64,000 nucleotides of DNA, from NCBI RefSeq assembly GCF_032452875.1, contig NC_083871.1, positions 9,647,692-9,711,691 of the forward strand, read 5' to 3'. This document shows, piece after piece, positions 55,430 through 64,000 of this stretch. The translations under genes were made by a program, and so were the position numbers. Under the pieces are notes generated by a model that made no database searches, was not told the origin of the DNA, and saw only the letters and a list, made by a program, of their open reading frames with translations. The DNA is from Bos javanicus (taxonomy: Eukaryota > Chordata > Mammalia > Artiodactyla > Bovidae). Numbering within the stretch: position 1 is the first letter of the stretch; every line of letters begins with the position of its first letter.

Positions 55430-55790
55430 TTGAGCCAAAGGGAATTTTAAAAAGTAGGGGAAGGCAGCACATATTTAATTAGCCTAGGCTTGTTGCCTGA
55501 TTTTCATTAGGTCCCTGCCTGATTCTTATTTGGCCCATTCTAAGTACTTTTAGGCCACTGGGCACGAAGGCCAGTGCTTATTTTCATGGCTGTTTCAATT
55601 CATCAAGAAAATCCTTTGAAAGATGAAAGAAACTTCACATTTTTTCACCTGTTGTTCTTTCTTGTGTGCCTGTCACTTCACTAGCCAAACATGCTTCAAG
55701 CCAAACCAAATGCTTTCCAAACCTCTACAACATGCCTTTGAAGATCTGAAGTTAAGTATTTTCTTATGCTGACCAGTATAGCTTCCAAAT
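55430..55790. other. Single-copy stretch, possible conserved non-coding DNA
   Basis: Repeat-free with even composition and motif-like words (catatttaattagcctaggcttg, cattaggtccctgcctgattc). Judged by appearance only. Confidence 0.22.
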
Positions 55791-56552
55791 AAGGAATAAA
55801 AAAATAACGTAGTTCTTAAGCTATTTTTTTAATACCAGAAATGTGAAAACACATTCCAGTATGTGCAAAAAAGCAAAATTCCTCTTCCCCAAGTTTAGAA
55901 GTCATGTGCCAAAAACACCTGATGTTCATTACCACACCCGTGATGCATTGCTTATGTATGACAAAGTTCCTGCAAAGACCAGATGCTGCTTTTATTATTA
56001 CCACTTCACAAGTTTTCCCAGGCTCACTAGAAAAAGTATTTTATAAGACCAGTCCACTGAGTGGGCTCATCTTACCACACTGATGAAATCTGGTTTGCTA
56101 TTTAGTTGATTATCAATAAACATCTCTCTTTATTTCCAACAGCACAGCAATTAGGACCCTGATCTGTCACCACTAGCTTCAAGTTTTGGCTTTCATCAAA
56201 AGAAAAGGAATTTATTAAGAAAGAAAAACACAGTTCTACCTTCAAGCTAAAAATAGTTCTGTCTTTCTAAACAATATGCACTTTCACACAGCTCTAGCAA
56301 ACCTTCTTCAAGCAGCTTACAAAGGAGATGCTAAGAGAAATACACAATAGACCCTAGTTTTAGGTTCTGGTTTAGCTGACAGAGATGCAAACAAGCAAAT
56401 GCTGATATTGGAAAGCAGAAAATACAGCCTAGTTGATATAAGAGAAAATGAGGCTTCACTAATCTCTTGGAGGTAGTCAAAAATAGGTAAGACAAAATTA
56501 CTGAACATAGAGAATATATCTAAAGTTACAGAAACCTTAAGTCTCTGTGTGT
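55791..56552. other. Single-copy DNA, no gene seen
   Basis: Short frames on both strands; no named repeat. A brief TG run at 56546-56557 leads into the next SINE. Confidence 0.45.
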
Positions 56553-56757
56553 GTGTGAATTGCTCAGTCAGGTCCAATTTTTGAGACCCCATGGACTGTA
56601 GCCTACCAGGCTCCTCTGTCCATGGAACTCTTCAGGCAAAAATAATGGAGTTGGTAACCATTCCCTTCTCCAGGAGACCTTCTCGAGCCAGGGATCAAAT
56701 CCAGGTCTCCTCTATTGCAGGCAGATTCTTTACCATCTGAGCCACCAGGGAAGCCCA
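56553..56757 (-). mobile_element. Bov-tA SINE
   Basis: Reverse Bov-tA: attgctcagtcaggtccaatttttgagacccc at the left, gcaggcagattctttaccatctgagccaccagggaagccc at the right. Moderately diverged in the body. Confidence 0.92.
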
Positions 56758-56917
56758 TGAGAGTCTATACCAAAGGCTTTATTTTAAACTTATAAAGTTT
56801 ACTTTAAATATGTATTTGTAGAAAACCAACTAAAAATGAAAGAACAAAGTAGAGGTAATTCCCAGTGGATCTTATATAACATAGTCATAGATTATCTGCT
56901 TTTAATGGATACTTTAA

Positions 56918-57424
56918 AGCTATGACAAACCAAGACAGTGTATTAAAAACCAAAGACCTCCCTTTGCCAACAAAGGTCTGTATAGTCAAAGCTATGGTTT
57001 TCCCAGTAGCCATGTACGGATGTAAGAGCTGAACCATCAAGAAGCCTGAGCATCAAAGAAATGATGCTTTCAAATTGTGGAGTTGGAGAAGACTCTTGAG
57101 AGTCACTTGGACTGCAAGGAGATTAAACCAGTCAATCCTAAAGGAAATCAACCCTGAATATTCACTGGAAAGACTGATGCTGAAGCTCCAATACTTCGGC
57201 CACATGATGCAAACAGCTGACTCATTGGAAAAGATGCTGATGCTGGGAAAGAGTGAAGACAAAGGAGAAGAAGGCAGCAGAGGCTGAAATGGTTTGATAG
57301 CATTACCAACTCAATAGACATAAATCTGAGCAAACTCCAGGAGGTAGTGAAGGACAGGAAAGCCTGGCTTGCTGCAGCTCATAGGGTCACAAAGGGTAGG
57401 ACATGACTTAGCGACTGAACAACA
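56918..57424 (+). mobile_element. BovB (RTE) LINE 3' end
   Basis: About 505 bp beginning at aagctatgacaaaccaagacagtgtattaaaa and ending gacttagcgactgaacaac. The RT C-terminal frame is interrupted (e.g. a stop where YGCESWT would be). Older than the copy at 40446. Confidence 0.92.
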
Positions 57425-57474
57425 TAGATTGTCTAAGATATGATAATAATGATAACAATCCTCCTCCTCATCAT

Positions 57475-57655
57475 CACCACCATGAAATGGTTGCCCCGTC
57501 CCAGGCACTGTACTGAGCACTTCATATACATTAACGTTCGTATTCACAAGAGCATCACTATGTAGGTAATATTATCTCAGTTCAACAGAATAACCAAGGT
57601 TGGGAGATGTTAAACAACCTGGCCAAAGGCAAAGTGCTAGCAAGTGATGGCAAAC
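57475..57655 (+). repeat. MIR SINE remnant
   Basis: ccaggcactgtactgagcacttcatatacattaacg, gtaggtaatattatctcagttc and gatgttaaacaacctggccaaaggcaaagtgctagcaagtgatgg. Confidence 0.75.
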
Positions 57656-57830
57656 TAAGAGCAATCAGTTAAAGAACTATTCAGCAATAACTTGATTTAC
57701 CTGAAGTTTACATAGTGACAAAGTCATTTCATTATCTGTGTTTTCTTACATGTGTACTTGTTTCTGTAAGACATAGGAATTTATCTCCCCAGGAATTTAT
57801 CATAGATCAGTTCTCCAATCCTGCTCACTC

Positions 57831-58025
57831 TTTTTTTTTTAAAGATTCTTTGATGTGGATCATCTTATTTAGTCTTTATTGAATCTGTTACAATATTGCT
57901 TCTGTCTTATGCTTTGGTTTTTTTGGCCCCAGGGCACGTAGGGTCTTAGCCCCTCAACCAGGGAGCAAACCCACACTCCTTGCATTGGAAGGCAAAGTCT
58001 TAACCACTGGACCACCAGAGAAGTC
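57831..58025 (-). mobile_element. CHR-type SINE with ~16-bp target-site duplication
   Basis: Reverse element. Poly-T tail at 57831-57840, body with tttttttggccccagggcacgtagggtcttag, head ggaaggcaaagtcttaaccactggaccaccagagaag. Flanks ccaatcctgctcactc at 57815-57830 and 58026-58041 are identical (the first two bases could belong to the element). Confidence 0.93.
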
Positions 58026-58196
58026 CCAATCCTGCTCACTCCTGACACTTATCAAATGTGAATAAAGATAATTCATTCAAAGAAAAATTTTGAGCACCCA
58101 CTAGGAACCAGGCCAGTATACAACTATCCTAAATTTGACTGTAGAAAGAAGTGAAATAATTTGTCTCTATCAACCAGAAAGTTTCATTTGCAGCTA

Positions 58197-58416
58197 GGGT
58201 TTGCTCAGTTCTCATCAGTGGTAAAGAATCTACCTGCAATGCAGGAGATGCGGATGAGATTCCTGGGTCAGGAAAATGCCCCGGCAAAGGAAATGGCAAC
58301 CCACTTCAGTATTCTTGCCTGGAGAATCCCAGGGACAGAGGAGCCTGGTGGGTTACAGTCTATGGGGTTGCAAAAGAGTCAGACACGACTTAGCAACTAA
58401 ACAACAACAACAACGT
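58197..58416 (+). mobile_element. Bov-tA SINE
   Basis: Head diverged at its 5' end (gtttgctcagttctcatcagtggtaaagaatctacc), BOV-A body ending gacttagcaactaaacaacaacaacaac. Confidence 0.9.
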
Positions 58417-59509
58417 AGGCTTATGGGAATGAAAGAGGTTGCATTAATCAGCTGACTCAGATTTTATGGCTTCCACCCTCAACTTATCGGGACACACCTA
58501 TCAATCAAGCACTTTCCGAGTAACTCTGGTAAATCCCTGGGGAATCTCACCTGTGCTAAAGAACAAGCCTTGTCACACACCACACAGCTTTTTATTCCTC
58601 CTGCCCTTCTAGCACTCTCCATGGACATCATTGGAACTGGAAGAGAAGTCCTCTCCTCTGTCTTGATTGCATTACATTCTTTCAGAGGGGTCCCTAAATT
58701 ATCTTGCTTGTACCTTCATGTCCAACAGTTTTACCACAAAACTCTTTTCATTTATAGCTTTCACCTCTGAAGGACTGAGACATGATCTAAAGGAAGGTTA
58801 GAGACAAATCTGAGTCACAGACACCACACCATTCTCAGAATGGCCCCTCTTCTCTGATAACTAAGGCTTGTTACTGGATCCAGCTATCAACCCTGATTTC
58901 TTCATCTCTTATAATAACTACCTCCCAGGATGATCTTCAATCTGCTGACAGACCCTGCCCACCAGTAACTTAACAAGCCCAGAACATGGCTGAACCTCAA
59001 CAGAAGCCATTGGGTAGGCTTATGGCCACGTTCTAACATCCACCCCTCTCTCCATGCAAACACATGGCTTACTAGGAAATAAGGATATTGGGGTAGGAAT
59101 GGAGAGTGCTTAAATCCCTGTTTTCTGATCCAACTTGTTGGGAGATTGGCGAGGGGCGACGAGGGGAGGGCACAGGCTGGATGGAGTGTACTACAAGATA
59201 CACTCTGGTAGACCACCAGGAGATGATGATCAGGGTCACTGCAAGAAAAGCTGCTATAGAACTACAAGAATAAATTACGTTCTGGCAGAATGGCTCTAAA
59301 ATGGAGATTTAGGGGATGAGCAGGAATCAGCCACAAAAAGCCCAAAGCACTAAAGATTTGTTTTTATGGTACCTAACAGAGTAAGTCATAACTTCAGAGA
59401 ACCTAAGTCCAGCTTCCTCAAATCTAAAAACCAGTGTTCAGCAACAGACAAGTGATGCCTTCTCAATATCCCTTGACACACTTCTATAGCTTTGACTGCC
59501 TGTATTATT
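58417..59509. other. Single-copy DNA, no gene seen
   Basis: A 104-codon minus frame at 58902-59216 has no recognised motif. Nothing else identified. Confidence 0.45.
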
Positions 59510-59922
59510 GATGGACAGTTCTTTTCACAAGGCAATGGGCTCCTACTTCAAGGGCCCATGTCTCTTTGCCCTTAGACTTCCTCTGCCTGCAGGAGCATGA
59601 TCCACCGACTCCCAGGGTAAGTCAGAGTGGTGGCTAGCTCATTCCTCCAGAACCAGCCCTGCACTCATGAGCAGCAGAAGATGGTGAATAAATGCCTCAG
59701 CTTCCCTTACTGTGACTATGGTCTCCCATAGCATCCCTGACAGGATGGGGCCCCAGGCTCCCACAGGGTGACCACACCTGAAAGCCCTCTGCACTTTCCT
59801 CCTGTCTCTCTCTTACATACCTACACCTCTCAGGGCCTCCTGGGACCACTTCAAACATAAACCATCTGCATCCAAATCCTTGTCTTAGAATCTGATTTAG
59901 AGAAAACTCAAACTAAGACATC
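59510..59922 (+). repeat. Possible ancient LTR remnant
   Basis: gatggtgaataaatgcctcagcttccc, ctctcagggcctcctgggaccacttcaaacataaaccatctgcatccaaatccttgtcttag and aaaactcaaactaagaca resemble the 3' part of an old mammalian LTR. The 5' limit is uncertain. Confidence 0.45.
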
Positions 59923-60294
59923 TTCTTTTAGGTAAGAATTTCCTCAAATACAAACTAACCCATTACATTTATGCACAGGAAAGCAGAGTTTTGAAGGGGG
60001 AAAAAACACTAATTTCAGAGGGCTGAGGACCCTACCTTCACCCAGCTTCATCACTGGGGAAGTGATCTGAGATCAAGATAAAGTAGATGGAAATGCTTCT
60101 AGGCAGGGGTACCCTTCACAGAACCAGGAAGGGTAAAGGGTGAGAAGAAGGAAACTCTTTGCTTCTCAATTTCATCTTCTCTGTCAGGGAGGCATGATCT
60201 AGAATCTTCCAACTGAGGCAGGAAGAAGATGGAAATGGAAAATCCATCCATGAGAGGTTACTTGTCACTCTGGACAGGTAGCATATAGGGCCTG
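59923..60294. other. Single-copy DNA, no gene seen
   Basis: Nothing recognised. Confidence 0.4.
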
Positions 60295-60692
60295 TGTTAG
60301 TTGGCTCAGACTGCCATAACAAAATACCACAGGCTGAGCCACTAAAGCAACAGAGATTTATTTTTTCACAGTTCTGAAGGCTGAGATTTCCAGATCAAGG
60401 GCCCATCAGGTTGGGTTTCTGTAGCCTGTCTCCTTGGCTTGTAGATGGCCCTCCTCTTGACACATTCTCACGTCTTTCTTCCACGTGTGTGGTTTCGCTT
60501 TGTGCATCCCAATTTCCTCTTAAAAGGACAGCAGTAGGATGAGATTAGAGCCCACAACAACAGCCTCATTTTAACTTAATCACCTCTTTAAAGGCCCTGT
60601 CTCCACATATACCAAATACAGTCACACGCCAAGGTACTGAGTGGTTAGGGCTCCACCATATAAATGTGGGGAGACACAATTCAGCCCATGAC
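60295..60692 (-). mobile_element. MLT1-type solo LTR (ERVL-MaLR)
   Basis: Reverse orientation of the element type at 6149. The left end tgtgttagttggctcagactgccataacaaaataccac is the complement of the LTR 3' end. Then come gcaacagagatttatttttt, cttaaaaggacagcagtagga and gggctccaccatataaatgtgggg at the right. Diverged, no internal sequence. Confidence 0.75.
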
Positions 60693-60961
60693 CAGGCCCC
60701 AGAGCTGGGCTTACACTGCACAGAAAACCTTTCCAAATTTTCTAAATTGTGTATTAAACAATCCAGCTTTACCAGATGGCAGATACAACTGAATTCAATC
60801 TCTAAAGAATCAAACATGTACTAAGTAACTAGACAATAGCCTTTAGTTGTGGTAGGTGCCACAGAACCTATGAAACCTACATGAGACAATTCCTACAGTC
60901 AGGTAAAGAGACAGGTCATCTGTGAGGAATGATATTAATAATAAAAAATAAACAAAACTGT
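60693..60961. other. Short single-copy segment
   Basis: Nothing recognised. Confidence 0.35.
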
Positions 60962-60973
60962 ATAAAGACTAGG

Positions 60974-61103
60974 CAGAGAAGGAAATGGCAACCCACTCCA
61001 GTATTCTTGCCTGGAGAATGCCAGGGACAGACGAGCCTGGTGGGCTGCTGTCTATGGGGTTGCACAGAGTTGGACACAACTGAAGCGACTTAGCAGCAGC
61101 AGC
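60974..61103 (+). mobile_element. BOV-A SINE monomer with perfect 12-bp TSD
   Basis: One BOV-A unit (gagaaggaaatggcaaccc to gaagcgacttagcagcagcagc). It is flanked by identical ataaagactagg at 60962-60973 and 61104-61115. It shows that a single monomer inserted. Confidence 0.95.
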
Positions 61104-61321
61104 ATAAAGACTAGGGCTAAATTGCATGGTGCAGATCTTATGAAAAAGCTGAAGAACTCATGTAAAAACTCATGGAGGGAGTGAGTCTTTGGAGTACCAG
61201 AACAATTCAGAATAGTATTAGGCAAAAAGGATAAAAAAACCCTATACTTGGGAAGCATTAAGAAGACCAGTCTAAATAGCCCAGAATATTTATGTGGGCA
61301 GGTGAGAGTTAGGTTTTAGAG

Positions 61322-61535
61322 TCAGGGGTAGCTCGGATGGTAAAGAATCTGCCTGCAATGCAGGAGACCTGACTTCGAGCCCTGGCTCAGGAAGATCCCC
61401 TGGAGAAGGGAATGGCTACCCACTGCAGTACTCTTGCCTAGGAAATCCCATGGACAGAGGATTCTGGTGGGCTATAGTCCATGGGATTGCAAAGAATCGG
61501 TCACAACTGAGTGACTAACACTTCACTGAGTCTAG
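61322..61535 (+). mobile_element. Bov-tA SINE
   Basis: Head gtagctcggatggtaaagaatctgcctgcaatgcagg is 5' shortened; the body ends cacaactgagtgactaacacttcactg. Confidence 0.92.
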
Positions 61536-62039
61536 AGGGCCCAAAGTATCAGGTAAAGGAATGAGTGAAATAAAAAGAGACAGGTGAACTTGAGGATGGG
61601 TGAGTATAAAAACAAAGTCTATAAAATACAAAATTTCATGATGTCAAGTATTGTCTGGAAAATAAACCTTGGAACAATCTCATATCATTCCAAGAAAGCA
61701 TCATTCAATGCTACTGCAAATAAAAGACTCACAAAAGTATGGGCATCTCTAAGAAAACCATTACAAACAAATCTGGGTGTTACTAAAACAAAACTCTTAA
61801 TCTGAAGTTAAGCTATAGGACTTTTGAATCCACTGAGTATGTTAACCACACCTTTGAAAAACCATGATTATACAATATTGAATGTCTGTGGGACAATCAT
61901 CACCAACCTCTGGGAATGTGGGGGAATGGAAATAAAAGGAAATGTGTTACAGAATGCAAAGATGAACAATTTGCAATCCCTGGCTTCAAAAGCTCAAAGT
62001 CTATGAATGAAAACAATGATAATAATAAATAACTTAAAA
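61536..62039. other. Single-copy DNA, no gene seen
   Basis: AT-rich; two short plus frames without support. Confidence 0.45.
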
Positions 62040-62245
62040 TCATCAAAATGTATTGTGTTGTCACTGAGTGCCATCACCATGGAGAAAGGAAGCATTTCAG
62101 TAAATATTTGTTGAACAAACGAGTGAACTCTGTCAATGGAAGGTATCTGTGTGGTAAATTTTTAAAGATGAGTAGGCCTTCAACAGGAGAAGGAATGAGG
62201 GTCATTTCAGGCAGAGGGAATAACATATAACTAGAAAAGACAGAG
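62040..62245 (+). repeat. Possible ancient dispersed repeat
   Basis: ttcagtaaatatttgttgaacaaacgagtg and ggaatgagggtcatttcaggcagagggaataac resemble parts of the old repeat seen at 21325. Low certainty. Confidence 0.35.
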
Positions 62246-62254
62246 TGTATGAAC

Positions 62255-62440
62255 AATCTAGGAATCACCACTCGGCTCCACAATGAAACTACCTAGGAAA
62301 TTTTTTTCTAAGTGTCACCCATGTCACACCCCCAGAAATTGGGACTGAATTGGTATGGGACAAGGCCTAAGTACTAGAGTTTTTTAACTTGCCCATACTC
62401 TAAAATGCAGAGAAGCTTAAGAACCACTACTGGGCCAGTC
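62255..62440 (+). repeat. MER5-like (hAT-Charlie) remnant
   Basis: ctaggaatcaccactcggctccacaatgaaactacctaggaaa, ctgaattggtatgggacaaggcctaagtactagagttttttaa and gcttaagaaccactac fit MER5A-type sequence. Confidence 0.65.
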
Positions 62441-62906
62441 TTCAACCTTCCCTAACTCTGCCTTGTTGCTTTTTCCCCCAACAATACTTACTAAAGCTTT
62501 CAGTAAGTCACAAAAATAGAGCATGACAAGTTTCAAGAAATTCACTGGGGCTCTTTTTGTCCAGCATGTTGTCTATCCTCTCCTCAGTAGAAATCAAATG
62601 ACTCTAAATAAATCCCACGATGATGACAGGTAGTCATAGAAATTGAACAAAAGAGATGATTGGGCATTCTCAGTCCAGTCCCATAACTGCCATGTGCCCA
62701 AGCTCTGTCAGAGAACCTTAGAGTGAGTGGAAAAAAGACACAGCTTCCACCTTCCTTCTCTCACTTACAGCCCATGTCCTCTGCTCCGGTAGTTCTGAGA
62801 CTTGTAACAAAGTTTTATAAATTGTATGGAGTTTACAAAATGATTCCCCTGGGAACCATAATAGCAAAGTCAATGTGTCATACAATTTTAGAAAAGGAGG
62901 AACAAG
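62441..62906. other. Single-copy DNA, no gene seen
   Basis: Nothing recognised. Confidence 0.4.
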
Positions 62907-63331
62907 GTCAAAGCTATGGTTTTTCCAGCAGTCATGTATGGATGTGAGAGTTGGACTATAAAGAAAGCTGAGCACTGAAGAATTGATGCTTTTGAACTGT
63001 GGTGTGGAGAAGACTCTTGAGAGTCCCTAGGACTGCAAGGAGATCCAACCAGTCCATCCTAAAGGATGTTCTGGGTGTTCACTGGAAGGACCAATGCTGA
63101 ACCTGAAGCTCCAATACGTTGGCCACCTGTCCAAAGAACTGACTCATTGGAAAAGACCCTGATGCTGGAAAAGATTGAAGGTGGGAGGAGAAGGGGACGA
63201 CAGAGGATGAGATGGTTGGATGGCATCACCGACTCAATGAACATGAGTTGGAGTAAGCTCCGGGAGTTGGGATAGACAGGGAAGCCCGGAGGGCTGCAGC
63301 CCATGGGGTCACAAAGAGTCAGACGCGGCAC
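62907..63331 (+). mobile_element. BovB (RTE) LINE 3' end
   Basis: Begins gtcaaagctatggtttttccagcagtcatg and ends aaagagtcagacgcgg. The RT C-terminal frame is broken by small indels, but the basic RRRRGRQRMRWLDGI-type part (63195-63240) is open. Confidence 0.93.
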
Positions 63332-63383
63332 TACCTACATGGAGATAGGAATTCTGCTCCCAACACCATTTCACTTTTGTGCC

Positions 63384-63593
63384 TTTTGTTGCTGTTTACT
63401 TGTTAAGCTGTGTTCAACCCTTTGTGACCCCATAGACTGTACCCTGCCAGGCTCCTTGGTCCATGGGATTCTCCAGGCAAGAATACTAGAGTGGGTTGCC
63501 ATGCCCTCCTCCAGGGGATCTTCCCGACCCAGGGACTGAACCCGAGTCTCCTGCATTGGCAGGCGGACTCTTTACCAGTGAGCCCCAGGGAGG
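63384..63593 (-). mobile_element. Bov-tA SINE
   Basis: Reverse Bov-tA: ttgttgctgtttacttgttaagctgtgttcaaccctttg at the left, ggcaggcggactctttaccagtgagccccaggg at the right. Confidence 0.92.
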
Positions 63594-64000
63594 AACGGCT
63601 TAAAGAGGAAGGATGGTTTATGCCTGGTGGGACCTATTTTGGCAGAACACACAAAATCGATTTCTTCCTAAGGGCGACTTAGACAAGTTCCTTTCTGTTT
63701 ATGACATTTAGCTTTCATTCCTTTTTTAGGACACAGTATTTTCGTGTGTGTCACTATGACATCCCGACAAAGGACAAAGGGGAAGGAGTATTATTCCATG
63801 TGACATTCAAAAACCTAACCTTTATCAACTGTTTCTGAAGGTCATTCTCCCACAACTTGGAGTTAGCTGTGCAAGGCCAAAAGCCCTGGCACGCTGAATG
63901 AGAATGCAGCGACATCAGGGGCTGAGACTGCCTTTCGGCAGGTTCACTGCGGTTTCTTCCTTTCGCTCATTCGTTCCATTACTGAGTATCTACCCTGTAG
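63594..64000. other. Single-copy DNA to the window end
   Basis: No recognised repeat. Contains a polypyrimidine-AG stretch ending at 63729, followed by 35 open codons to a TGA at 63836-63838. This is discussed as a weak exon-like signal and is not called as a gene. Confidence 0.4.

Noticed and set aside
1..64000. A novel multi-gene biological system
   Set aside because: No cluster of co-oriented genes, RNA gene or defence-type module is present; the organisation is that of repeat-rich ruminant intergenic or intronic DNA.

Overview
The window looks like non-coding nuclear DNA of a bovid ruminant (cattle, sheep or goat type). The evidence is the repeat content. There are many Bov-tA and BOV-A2 SINEs, 3' ends of the BovB (RTE) LINE with their CTGAA/CTGAT pentamer tails, and CHR-type tRNA-derived SINEs. 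A long LTR-like repeat of bovine type fills the first 2.5 kb. Below these lie the older repeats shared by placental mammals: MIR, L2, L1M, MLT1, MER5/hAT and Tigger. The sequence alone does not separate Bos from Ovis or Capra. Family names here are from memory of consensus sequences; none was checked with RepeatMasker.

No protein-coding gene, tRNA, rRNA, CRISPR array or bacterial-type operon could be supported. Nearly all long open frames are translations of SINE or BovB sequence, or of simple repeats. Three open frames outside obvious young repeats (143, 162 and 115 codons) have no recognisable domain and are within reach of chance; they are listed at low confidence. The window is best read as intergenic or deep-intronic DNA.

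Layout. 1-2521: LTR-like repeat with two internal tandem triplications (145 bp x3 and about 163 bp x3). 2.5-13.6 kb: mostly single-copy DNA with an AC microsatellite, one BOV-A2, a 67-bp L1 tail, MLT1, L1M, Bov-tA, MIR, CHR and two MER5-like remnants. 13.6-20.5 kb: double-headed SINE, L1 ORF2 relic, BovB in both orientations, L2 and CHR. 20.5-29.6 kb: largely single copy, with an L1 tail, MIR, BOV-A2, Bov-tA and CHR, and a plausible conserved regulatory stretch near 28.5-29.3 kb. 29.6-36.6 kb: dense nest of L1 3'-end pieces broken up by SINEs, then L2, MIR, a TA microsatellite and a polypurine tract. 36.6-48.6 kb: single-copy blocks between L1, a well preserved BovB insertion (40446-40665), a SINE cluster (43.6-44.3 kb) and a double-headed SINE with perfect 14-bp target-site duplications. 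48.6-64 kb: MIR, a Bov-tA/BovB pair, Tigger nested in MIR, a hAT element, CHR, MLT1, BOV-A and BovB, between single-copy blocks.

There is no gene set acting together here. What the sequence does give is a layered insertion history. MIR, L2 and L1M fragments are split by DNA transposons (Tigger), then by CHR SINEs, and then by BovB, Bov-tA and BOV-A2. Many of the later insertions still carry readable target-site duplications.
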